64,000 nucleotides of DNA from Corynebacterium accolens (GTDB lineage: Bacteria; Actinomycetota; Actinomycetes; Mycobacteriales; Mycobacteriaceae). Position numbers and translations under genes: made by a program. This document shows, one piece after another, positions 57,308-64,000 of the stretch. The stretch covers positions 1,409,438-1,473,437 of the forward strand of contig NZ_CP046605.1 of assembly GCF_023520795.1 (NCBI RefSeq), read 5' to 3'. Under the pieces are notes generated by a model that worked only from the letters and a program-made list of their open reading frames with translations, was not told the DNA's origin and did not search any database. Position 1 is the first letter of the stretch. Every line of letters starts with the position of its first letter.

Positions 57308-58789
57308 GTGGCAGCCACTGATTCTTCAGACCAGGCACTCGGCGAGGACGATAAGTCTGTCGAGGCATCTACTCCTGCAAAGAAGACCGCCAAAAAGACG
57401 GCAAAGAAAACGGCGAAGAAAACCGCCAAGAAGACAGCTAAAAAGACGGCGAAAAAGACTGCCAAGAAAACGGCGAAGAAAACCGCCAAGAAGTCGGCGA
57501 AGAAATCAGCCAAGAAAGCTGTCAAGAAGACCGTGCGAGCCTCTGCGGCGGAACCGCAAGACTCCCCTGCAAACTCCGCGGAGAAAGCGCCGTCGGAGGA
57601 GGCAGAGGACGCAGAGGATCAGCTCGATTCCGTTGAGCAAGATGCCCCTGCGGATGACGTCGACTTCGACCCAACTCATGAGGACATCGAAGAGGACGAA
57701 TTCGATGCCCCCACTGACCTCGATGAAGACGATATTCAGGAAGAGTTGGGCGAAGAAGAAGACGAGGACGAAGTAGAAGATACGTCCTCTGTCTGGGATG
57801 AGGAAGAATCCGTCGCCCTGCGCCAGGCGCGCAAGGATGCACAGCTGACCGCCTCCGCCGACTCCGTGCGCGCGTACCTCAAGCAGATCGGTAAGGTTGC
57901 CCTGCTGAATGCTGAGCAGGAGGTCTCTTTGGCCAAGCGCATTGAGGCCGGCCTGTACGCGCAGCACCGCATGGACGAGATGGAAAAGGCTCGCGCGGAG
58001 GGCGATAAGGCTGCCAAGCTCTCCCCCATGGAAAAGCGCGATCTGCGCAGCATCGCTAGGGACGGACGAAAGGCTAAGAACCACCTGTTGGAGGCCAACC
58101 TTCGCCTTGTGGTCTCCTTGGCCAAGCGCTACACCGGCCGCGGCATGGCTTTCTTGGACCTTATTCAGGAAGGCAACTTGGGCCTTATCCGTGCGGTGGA
58201 AAAGTTCGACTACACCAAGGGCTACAAGTTCTCTACCTATGCCACGTGGTGGATCCGCCAGGCCATTACCCGCGCCATGGCAGACCAGGCCCGCACCATC
58301 CGCATCCCGGTACACATGGTGGAGGTCATCAACAAGCTGGGACGCATCCAGCGCGAGCTGCTCCAGGACTTGGGCCGCGAGCCCACCCCACAGGAGCTCG
58401 CGAAGGAAATGGACATCACCGAAGAAAAGGTGATGGAGATTCAGCAGTATGCGCGTGAGCCCATCTCGCTGGACCAGACCATCGGTGATGAGGGCGATTC
58501 TCAGTTGGGTGACTTCATCGAGGACTCTGAGGCCGTCATCGCCGTCGATGCCGTGTCCTTCACCTTGCTGCAGGACCAGCTCCAGGACGTGCTGACCACG
58601 TTGTCCGAGCGCGAAGCTGGCGTCGTGCGCCTGCGCTTCGGGCTTACCGATGGCATGCCGCGCACTTTAGACGAGATCGGCCAGGTCTACGGCGTTACCC
58701 GCGAGCGCATCCGTCAGATCGAGTCCAAGACGATGTCAAAGCTGCGTCACCCCTCTCGTTCGCAGGTATTGCGCGATTACCTCGACTAG
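57308..58789 (+). CDS. sigA: Principal RNA polymerase sigma factor
   Basis: A 493-residue group 1 sigma factor. Residues 25-76 form a KKTA repeat tail, then an acidic region, then region 1.2 ([20 protein letters not shown]). Region 2 is complete ([40 protein letters not shown]), and region 4.2 contains [23 protein letters not shown] 57308 is the start. The lysine-rich tail is a known actinobacterial feature, longer and more regular here than in others I recall. The gene ends in a perfect terminator. Confidence 0.98.
   Translation: MAATDSSDQALGEDDKSVEASTPAKKTAKKTAKKTAKKTAKKTAKKTAKKTAKKTAKKTAKKSAKKSAKKAVKKTVRASAAEPQDSPANSAEKAPSEEAEDAEDQLDSVEQDAPADDVDFDPTHEDIEEDEFDAPTDLDEDDIQEELGEEEDEDEVEDTSSVWDEEESVALRQARKDAQLTASADSVRAYLKQIGKVALLNAEQEVSLAKRIEAGLYAQHRMDEMEKARAEGDKAAKLSPMEKRDLRSIARDGRKAKNHLLEANLRLVVSLAKRYTGRGMAFLDLIQEGNLGLIRAVEKFDYTKGYKFSTYATWWIRQAITRAMADQARTIRIPVHMVEVINKLGRIQRELLQDLGREPTPQELAKEMDITEEKVMEIQQYAREPISLDQTIGDEGDSQLGDFIEDSEAVIAVDAVSFTLLQDQLQDVLTTLSEREAGVVRLRFGLTDGMPRTLDEIGQVYGVTRERIRQIESKTMSKLRHPSRSQVLRDYLD
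57380..57535 (+). repeat. Thirteen 12-bp KKTA-type repeats within sigA
   Basis: Nine KKTA units followed by two KKSA, one KKAV and one KKTV, each 12 bp, with synonymous changes (AAG/AAA, ACC/ACG/ACA). The tract resembles the lysine/alanine tails of histone H1-like proteins. Confidence 0.95.
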
Positions 58790-58815
58790 ATAACTCGCCC
58801 GCCTCGCACAGCATT

Positions 58816-58844
58816 AAGGCCGCACCACGGTGGTGCGGCCTTTT
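58816..58844. terminator. Terminator of sigA
   Basis: AAGGCCGCACCAC and GTGGTGCGGCCTT form a 13-bp stem followed by TT. The stop codon of a small minus-strand ORF lies inside it. Confidence 0.85.
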
Positions 58845-58941
58845 ATGTGCCTTTCCCTCCTGCGGGGCTGGCGTCGCGAAAGAAGCGCAGCGCCAGCAAG
58901 CCGGCCGACAGCCAACCGGCGATAAGGAGGCTTGCTACCAC
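58843..58941 (-). CDS. Candidate 32-residue membrane peptide overlapping the helicase stop
   Basis: GTG 58941 overlaps the last codons of the helicase gene (GTGGTAG). The frame reads MVASLLIAGWLSAGLLALRF then FRDASPAGGKGT, a single hydrophobic helix with a short polar tail, and stops at the sigA terminator. There is no Shine-Dalgarno, so translation would depend on coupling. I cannot assign a function; it may be chance. Confidence 0.35.
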   Translation of the reverse strand: MVASLLIAGWLSAGLLALRFFRDASPAGGKGT

Positions 58942-60698
58942 TTGCGCAAGTAGTTGATGCGCTCGCGCAATTGGTCCGCGCTACACAACGCGGTGGGCGG
59001 TCCGCCGCAGGCCTTGCGGACCTCGGTGTGGATGGCACCGTGCGGCCGGCCGGAGCTCTGCGCGGCAATGGAGACCACCGTGTTGAGCTCCTTGCGCAGC
59101 GCGCCGAGCTCATCCACCACGCCGGTATCCGCTGCGGCATCGGACTCTTGCTGCTTCGCGGCAGGCGCATGACCCATGCCGTAGATCTTGCGGCGGTGGG
59201 CCTCTTCTGCCTCAGCGGCCCGGCGCGCCTTTTCCTCGGCCTCACGGCGGTCCATTTCCTCGGATTGCTTCTTGCGCAGTAGGTCTTTGACCTGGTCGGC
59301 ATCGAGGAGCCCGGGGATGCCGAGGAAATCGGCTTCCTCATCAGAGGTCATATCGCCGGTATTAAACTGCGAGCCGTTATAGAGCAGGCCAGAAAATTCG
59401 GCTTCGGCGCCTAAGGACTCGTAGGACTTTTCCAGCATGTCCGGTTCAGTCTTTTTCTGGTTTGCTTGCTCGAGTAGCTCGTCGTCCCAGCCTTCTTTCT
59501 CCGTCTTCTCTTTGCCTAAGACGTGGTCGCGGGATTTTTCCATGTGCTCGGCAAGGCCGAGCAGCACGGGGACGGAGGGAAGGAAGACCGAGGCGGTTTC
59601 GCCAGGCATGCGGGAGCGCACAAAGCGGCCGATTGCCTGGGCGAAGAACAAGGGGGTCGACGCGGACGTGGCGTAGACTCCGACCGCGAGGCGGGGCACG
59701 TCGACGCCCTCAGACACCATGCGTACGGCAACCATCCATTCATCGGTGGAGTCCGCAAATTCTTGAATGCGGTCCGAGGAACCTGGGTCATCGGACAAAA
59801 TAACCGAGACTGGGGTATTGGAGAGTTGCTTGAGGATTTTCGCGTAGGCGCGGGCGGTGGTCGTATCGGAAGCGAGCACGAGCCCGCCGGCATCCGGCAT
59901 ATTGCGCCGCATCTGCATCAAGCGGGTATGCGCCGCCTGCAGCACGGCGGGGATCCATTCGCCCTTGGGGTCGAGCGCGGTGCGCCAGGCGCGCGCGGTT
60001 TGTTCCACGTTCATGATGTCACCCAGTCGCGCGGAGTGCTCTTCCCCGGCGGAGTCCCGCCAGCGCGCCTCGCCGGAGTAGGACAGGAAGACGACGGGGC
60101 GCACGACGCCATCGGCAAGCGCATCGCCGTAATCGTAGGTGTGGTCGGCGCGTGAGACCTTATGGCCTTCCCCATCGTCCTCATAGCGCACAAAGGGGAT
60201 GGGCGATTCATCGGAGCGAAACGGCGTACCGGTCAGCGCGAGGCGGTGGTTGACGTCGTCGTAGGCTTCCTTGACGCCATCGCCCCAGCTTTTGGCATCG
60301 CCGGCGTGGTGGATCTCGTCCAAGATCACCAAGGTGCGCCGCGCGGAGGCAACGGCGCGGTGCTTGAAGGGGTGCATGCCCACTTGGGCATAGGTCACCA
60401 CGATGCCGTCCATGCTGGGGTTGACCGCAGAGGAGTTCGTGAAGGCAGGATCCAAGGCCAAGCCCACCCGCGCGGCGGCGGCAGACCACTGCGTCTTCAG
60501 GTGCTCGGTAGGCACCACGACGATGACGCGTTCTACCGTGCGGTCTTCCATAAGCTCCGTCGCGATGCGCAGAGCAAAGGTGGTTTTACCCGCACCTGGG
60601 GTCGCCACGGCCATAAAATCTTGTGGCTTGGTGGCGAGGAATTTATCGAGGGCTGATTGCTGCCACGCGCGGAGGTTCGTCTTCTTAAACGTCCTCAC
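58935..60698 (-). CDS. DEAD/DEAH-box helicase of superfamily 2
   Basis: A 587-residue helicase. Walker A is VATPGAGKTTFALR, the DEAH-like box is VILDEIHHAGDAK, motif III LALTGTPFRSD, and motif VI QAIGRFVRSRMPG. The N-terminal LRAWQQSALDKFLATKPQDF is a Q-motif-like segment. The C-terminal third is charged and Ala-rich with a coiled-coil-like EEMDRREAEEKARRAAEAEE. It belongs to the actinobacterial helicases next to sigA and DUF3039. GTG 60698 overlaps the DUF3039 stop as GTGA. Confidence 0.92.
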   Translation of the reverse strand: MRTFKKTNLRAWQQSALDKFLATKPQDFMAVATPGAGKTTFALRIATELMEDRTVERVIVVVPTEHLKTQWSAAAARVGLALDPAFTNSSAVNPSMDGIVVTYAQVGMHPFKHRAVASARRTLVILDEIHHAGDAKSWGDGVKEAYDDVNHRLALTGTPFRSDESPIPFVRYEDDGEGHKVSRADHTYDYGDALADGVVRPVVFLSYSGEARWRDSAGEEHSARLGDIMNVEQTARAWRTALDPKGEWIPAVLQAAHTRLMQMRRNMPDAGGLVLASDTTTARAYAKILKQLSNTPVSVILSDDPGSSDRIQEFADSTDEWMVAVRMVSEGVDVPRLAVGVYATSASTPLFFAQAIGRFVRSRMPGETASVFLPSVPVLLGLAEHMEKSRDHVLGKEKTEKEGWDDELLEQANQKKTEPDMLEKSYESLGAEAEFSGLLYNGSQFNTGDMTSDEEADFLGIPGLLDADQVKDLLRKKQSEEMDRREAEEKARRAAEAEEAHRRKIYGMGHAPAAKQQESDAAADTGVVDELGALRKELNTVVSIAAQSSGRPHGAIHTEVRKACGGPPTALCSADQLRERINYLRKW

Positions 60699-60946
60699 TT
60701 GCGGCGAAGACCCTTAAAAACGCGTTCGCAATCGGGGCATACCGGCGAGCCCGGCTTTGCCTGTTTGGTTACCGGGAAGGTCTCACCGCACAGAGCAACG
60801 ACGTATTTTCCGTTGACCGCGGAATCGAGAATCTGATCCTTTTTGACGTAGTGGAAGAACTTCGGCGTGTCATTATCCGTCGTCGAAGTGTCTTCACGAA
60901 TATCTGGCCGTTCAATTGTCTTCGTAGTCGTAGTCACGCACCCCAT
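60695..60946 (-). CDS. DUF3039 protein with zinc-ribbon cysteines
   Basis: An 83-residue actinobacterial protein. KFFHYVKKDQILDSAVNGKY and VVALCGETF with PVCPDCERVFKGL give three cysteines, plus Cys3, that could bind a metal. Function is unknown, but it is always placed beside the helicase. Start ATG 60946; GTG four codons on is possible. It is coupled to the helicase gene. Confidence 0.9.
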   Translation of the reverse strand: MGCVTTTTKTIERPDIREDTSTTDNDTPKFFHYVKKDQILDSAVNGKYVVALCGETFPVTKQAKPGSPVCPDCERVFKGLRRK

Positions 60947-61084
60947 TTTGCCGCATCAGCATCGAACTTTGCGAGTCATGCGTCTACCCTTGGAGAACAT
61001 GCACACTCTACGCACTCCAACGCCGGCTTTCCCGTCCCCTGTTGTAGGGTTACGCGCCGCGCTCCAGGGAGGTGCGTAATTTAA

Positions 61085-61468
61085 GTGTTTGGCAAAAAGG
61101 AACGTTTTCTCATCACGGATGCCAAGCTCTCGCCCGCACAAGATCGCAGGCGCCGGGAGCTGTGGTACGGATTTTTCCAATTCCTGCGCGTGCCGTCCCT
61201 GCTCATTGCCGGGGTCTTTTTGTACATGCATTGGTGGTTGCTCGCGGCGATCATCGTGGGCGTGACCTTTCCTTTGCCGTGGATTGCCGTGGTCATTGGC
61301 AATAGCCGCGGTGAGAAGAAGGACAAGCGGGATAAAAATGTCTATAAACCCGCGATGAATCGTCAGCTATATTCGCAGTATCAGAACCAACAGATTTCCC
61401 GCGGTGGCTCCAAAGCAATCGAATCTCAGCATTCCGTTATTGACCATGACGATACTGCCTCCGATTAG
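61085..61468 (+). CDS. DUF3099 membrane protein
   Basis: A 127-residue protein with two helices (LRVPSLLIAGVFLYMHWWLL, AAIIVGVTFPLPWIAVVIG) preceded by LITDAKLSPAQDRRRRELWY, typical of DUF3099. The tail is Gln/Ser/Asp-rich. Start GTG 61085 with GGAGG about 12 bases upstream. Function is unknown. Confidence 0.9.
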   Translation: MFGKKERFLITDAKLSPAQDRRRRELWYGFFQFLRVPSLLIAGVFLYMHWWLLAAIIVGVTFPLPWIAVVIGNSRGEKKDKRDKNVYKPAMNRQLYSQYQNQQISRGGSKAIESQHSVIDHDDTASD

Positions 61469-61516
61469 GCGCATAACCCGCATGAATAGCACGACTGGAA
61501 AGGATCTTCTCCCAGC

Positions 61517-63094
61517 ATGACGTCCTTTGGCCCTCATTTCGATGCCGCCGCGCTGCGCGATCTTGCCCCGGAGCTAGCGGAGGCTTTTTCGCAGGCCAGT
61601 TTTACTACCGATGGTTTAGCTGGGCATTTGGGTCCGGAGCTTACGGAGGCCCTCTACCGCGGTGAGCCTGCCGCGGTGGCGCGCGGCACCGCCGGTAATT
61701 CCCAGCTGGATACGCTCATCCGCTTCTTCCTGCTGCATGAGCATCTGCCGGCCACGCTGCTTGCCGATGCCCTCGGGGCCCGCCTTGCCGCCAAGCTCCT
61801 GGATGCCGGCGTGGCACTTTCCGATGATCGCGGCAGCATCTACATTGCCCTCGATATCCGGCCACATATCATCGTCGGCTCCAACCGCCTCGTCTTTTCC
61901 GATGTCGATGCCTCGCTGGTGGACCACGTCCCCGGCGCGGATCACGTCTTGGGCGTCGGGGCGGCAAGCCTCTCACTCTTGCAATCGACGCCGGTAAGCC
62001 CGGTATCAACGGTGCTCGATCTGGGCACCGGTTCGGGAGTGCAATTGTTGGGTCAGCTCGAGTGCGCGCGCAGCATTACGGCGACGGATGTCCACCGGCG
62101 CGCGCTTGATTTGGCCGGTGCCACTGTCGCTGCCTCAGGGACTAGCACAGAGGTAGAGCTAGTTGAGGGCTCGTGGTTCGAGCCCGTTGCGGGGCGCACC
62201 TTTGACCGCATCGTTGCCAATCCCCCATTCGTCGTTGGCATTCCTGAGGTGGGCCATGTCTACCGCGATTCTGGCCTGAACTTGGATGGGGCTAGCGAAT
62301 TGGTGGTATCCCAGGCAGTGGATCACCTCACCCCGGGCGGAACCGCGCATTTGCTCGCCGCCTGGGTGCATACCGGTGGGCAGACTTGGCAGCAGCGCGT
62401 GGCCTCGTGGCTGCCGGATAAGGGCGTGGCTGCCTGGATCATTCAGCGGGATGTCGCCGATCCTTCCCTCTACGTATCCACCTGGCTCAAGGACGAATCG
62501 CTTGATGTGCGCAGCGATGAGGGCAAGGCGCGCTCAAAGGCCTGGCTGGATCATTTCCACCACCACGATGTCACAGGTATCGGGTTTGGGTTCGTCGCCA
62601 TTCAAAAAATTGCCGAAGACGCGCCCTCCGATATCTTGGCCGAGGAAATGCCGCAGCACTTTAGCGACCCGTTGGGACCCGAGGTGGAAGAATACTTCGC
62701 CCGCGTGGCCTGGCTGCGCGACTTGGTTCCTGGTGAGCTAGAAGGCAAGCACTTCCAAGTTCGTCCACAGGTGGCCAAGGAAGAAGTCAGCGTGGCCGAT
62801 ACCGATAATAAACAAGGATTTAGCCGGGCGGTTATCCGCTTGACGCGTACCGATGGGCCCCGGTGGAGCCACGAAGTCGATGAACACTTGGCAGCAATCG
62901 TAGCTGGCTTATCTCCCCATGGGCTCAACCTTGGAGAGACCGTTGGCCTGTATGCGGTAGCGCACGGCTTCGATGAGGCAGAACTGACCGCGGCCGCGCT
63001 TCCCGCCATCATCGATATGGTTCGCCACGGCCTGCTCATCCCCGCCGATCTGCTGCTCGAGGATGATGCTTCCCCGACTGCCCACACCGAATAG
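61517..63094 (+). CDS. Class I SAM-dependent methyltransferase (PrmC/RlmG-like)
   Basis: A 525-residue protein. Residues 1-150 are a predicted helical domain. The SAM motif [17 protein letters not shown] is followed by [11 protein letters not shown], the N-P-P-F/Y motif of enzymes that methylate amide or amino nitrogens. The C-terminal 200 residues ([19 protein letters not shown] onward) have no assignment I can support. The target may be a protein glutamine or an rRNA base. Start ATG 61517. Confidence 0.85.
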   Translation: MTSFGPHFDAAALRDLAPELAEAFSQASFTTDGLAGHLGPELTEALYRGEPAAVARGTAGNSQLDTLIRFFLLHEHLPATLLADALGARLAAKLLDAGVALSDDRGSIYIALDIRPHIIVGSNRLVFSDVDASLVDHVPGADHVLGVGAASLSLLQSTPVSPVSTVLDLGTGSGVQLLGQLECARSITATDVHRRALDLAGATVAASGTSTEVELVEGSWFEPVAGRTFDRIVANPPFVVGIPEVGHVYRDSGLNLDGASELVVSQAVDHLTPGGTAHLLAAWVHTGGQTWQQRVASWLPDKGVAAWIIQRDVADPSLYVSTWLKDESLDVRSDEGKARSKAWLDHFHHHDVTGIGFGFVAIQKIAEDAPSDILAEEMPQHFSDPLGPEVEEYFARVAWLRDLVPGELEGKHFQVRPQVAKEEVSVADTDNKQGFSRAVIRLTRTDGPRWSHEVDEHLAAIVAGLSPHGLNLGETVGLYAVAHGFDEAELTAAALPAIIDMVRHGLLIPADLLLEDDASPTAHTE

Positions 63095-63125
63095 CTCCGA
63101 ACGCCCAGGAAAGGAAGGTACAGGC

Positions 63126-63569
63126 ATGCGCGCAGTACTAACCCGCGTATCCGAAGCAGCTGTCACCGTTGCGGGCGAGACCGTCGGCGCCATCGACTGC
63201 CCTGAGACCGGCGGGCTTTTAGCCCTCGTCGGTGTCTCCCGGGAGGATTTAGCCGATTGGAAACCGCGTGCGGAAAAGATGGCCCGCAAGATCGCGGAGC
63301 TGCGCATCCTTGAAGGTGAAGTATCGGTTGCAGATGCCGGAGCCCCAGTCTTGGTGGTCAGCCAGTTCACGCTGTATGGCCGCACTGCCAAGGGGCGGCG
63401 CCCATCGTGGGCCGATGCTGCCCCGGGAGAAGAGGCCGAGCCGGTCATCGAGTACATCATCGAGCGCCTCCGCGAGCGCAATATCGCGGTCGAATCAGGC
63501 CAATTCGGGGCTATGATGCGCGTGTCTTCCGTCAACGAAGGCCCATTTACGGTTTTGGTCGAGACCTAA
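63126..63569 (+). CDS. dtd: D-aminoacyl-tRNA deacylase
   Basis: A 147-residue DTD that removes D-amino acids and misloaded glycine from tRNA. The S-Q-F-T-L motif (VVSQFTLYG), [17 protein letters not shown] and N-E-G-P-F-T ([13 protein letters not shown]) are conserved. ATG 63126 follows GGAAAGGAAGG; the frame opens further upstream inside the methyltransferase gene, but without a ribosome site. Confidence 0.96.
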   Translation: MRAVLTRVSEAAVTVAGETVGAIDCPETGGLLALVGVSREDLADWKPRAEKMARKIAELRILEGEVSVADAGAPVLVVSQFTLYGRTAKGRRPSWADAAPGEEAEPVIEYIIERLRERNIAVESGQFGAMMRVSSVNEGPFTVLVET

Positions 63570-63772
63570 TTTCCTCTCCTGCATTTTCTCTTCATCCGGC
63601 GTCTACCTGCGCGAGCGCCCACTCACACCCAGAATTATCTATGAGCTAGATCGCACAATGGGCAACTTTGTTCAACAATGCATATCTCTGGGTGCCGCGC
63701 AAGCTTTTTCAGAGTGATAATTAACCTACCCGGAATACAATAAATTATTATCACGTGGCATCATCGCGGGCT

Positions 63773-63778
63773 TATACT
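63773..63778 (+). promoter_or_regulatory. -10 element for the last gene
   Basis: TATACT in a region with AT-rich sequence at 63735-63755. No good -35 is visible; transcription would start near 63785. Between dtd (63569) and here I see only a spaced 8-bp inverted repeat, CACCCAGA (63626-63633) and TCTGGGTG (63687-63694). Confidence 0.5.
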
Positions 63779-63784
63779 TAACGT

Positions 63785-63929
63785 GCAACGAAGCGAATGG
63801 GCTGGATACAAGCTGAAAAAATAATTTCAGTCCCTTTCCCGCGCACGCTGGTGAGAGAAAATCTTTTCTCACTCCAGGGTGACAGGAGCCCTCAAGCTTC
63901 GGTCAACCCCATGCAGAGGAGGAAAGAAA
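63785..63929 (+). ncRNA. Structured 5' leader, possible regulatory RNA
   Basis: About 145 nt between the predicted transcript start and ATG 63930. Visible stems: CTGAAA/TTTCAG (63813-63830 region), GAGAAAA/TTTTCTC flanked by CTGG/CCAG (63848-63876 region), AGGG/CCCT, and GGGT-GAC with GTC-A-ACCC (63877-63910 region). The last stem ends close to the AGAGGAGG ribosome site, so folding could control access. It matches no riboswitch consensus I know. Confidence 0.45.
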
Positions 63930-64000
63930 ATGTCCCACAAGCTCTTGCGCCACGGACAAGTCGAACACCCGGAACACGACGCGCAAATTCCGGAACAACT
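63930..64000 (+). CDS. Start of an unidentified gene, cut by window edge
   Basis: ATG 63930 after the excellent ribosome site AGAGGAGGAAAG. The 23 visible residues begin MSHKLLRHGQVEHPEHDAQI and are too few to identify. Polar and His-rich, no signal peptide. Confidence 0.65.
   Translation, partial: MSHKLLRHGQVEHPEHDAQIPEQ

Noticed and set aside
57380-57535. Regular short repeats considered as a CRISPR-like or satellite array
   Set aside because: They are 12-bp in-frame codon repeats within sigA without spacers.
8410-60120. Recurring oligomer CATCGGCAAGC (8418, 22594, 33676, 39618, 48767, 60110 areas)
   Set aside because: Always inside genes, encoding Leu-Ala-Asp type sequences on the opposite strand; codon preference explains it.
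63785-63929. Leader considered as a c-di-AMP (ydaO) riboswitch
   Set aside because: The GGGTGAC stretch is superficially similar, but the conserved GGGGTGAATC core and flanking elements are absent.

Overview
The window is a chromosomal segment of a Corynebacterium, most like the lipophilic skin and mucosal species; I do not name a species. The evidence is gene order and lineage-specific families. It carries rel-apt-(dipeptide-type binding protein)-secF-secD-yajC-ruvBAC-yebC-tesB, the PIM lipid cluster (thrS, HIT, pgsA, acyltransferase, pimA), aftC-msrB-hemQ, dxs, dut, suhB/ppgK and sigA with a lysine-rich N-terminal tail. It also has the actinobacterial DUF3000, DUF3039, DUF3093, DUF3099, DUF3159, DUF3710 and DUF4193 families. 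These two blocks match the neighbourhoods I recall from C. glutamicum and, more loosely, M. tuberculosis.

Layout. 0-11.4 kb: a sugar-kinase-like phosphotransferase cut by the left edge, aspS, a zinc metallopeptidase, a luciferase-like monooxygenase/FMN reductase pair behind a RosR-like operator, sdaA, hisS, a metallo-beta-lactamase hydrolase, tpx and a membrane-anchored cyclophilin. 11.4-15.3 kb is the accessory zone: a 5'-truncated sodA, a small membrane protein, an IS3-family remnant, a complete IS256-family element with a 9-bp target duplication, an IS110-family remnant and a small secreted protein with its own promoter and terminator. 15.3-31.1 kb: a YetF-like protein, a secreted 5'-nucleotidase, the stringent-response and Sec genes, Holliday-junction resolution, yebC and tesB. 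31.2-41.0 kb: a GT-C mannosyltransferase-like protein, the translationally coupled PIM operon, then a CopC/PCu(A)C/DyP-peroxidase copper-haem module. 41.2-42.2 kb: seven tRNA genes (three identical Gly, two identical Val, one Cys, one Val on the other strand). 42.3-63.6 kb: cell-wall arabinan synthesis (aftC), methionine sulfoxide repair, haem synthesis (hemQ), isoprenoid entry (dxs), RNA modification and decay, dUTPase, suhB/ppgK, sigA, a helicase, a methyltransferase and dtd. The right edge holds a leader of about 145 nt in front of a truncated unidentified gene.

How the genes fit together. Most of the window is housekeeping. The themes are envelope lipid and arabinan synthesis (pimA, acyltransferase, pgsA, aftC, dxs), peroxide and copper handling (tpx, msrB, hemQ, DyP, PCu(A)C, CopC, the RosR-like site), and translation (aspS, hisS, thrS, dtd, tRNAs). 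Several plus-strand genes have a TAnnnT -10 element 7-8 nt before the start codon, so they are probably leaderless.

No obvious new defence or biosynthetic system is present. The most promising unexplained items are the leader at 63785-63929, the small secreted protein at 14873-15226, a 32-codon membrane ORF overlapping the helicase stop, and the operator-like repeats around the monooxygenase and sdaA genes.
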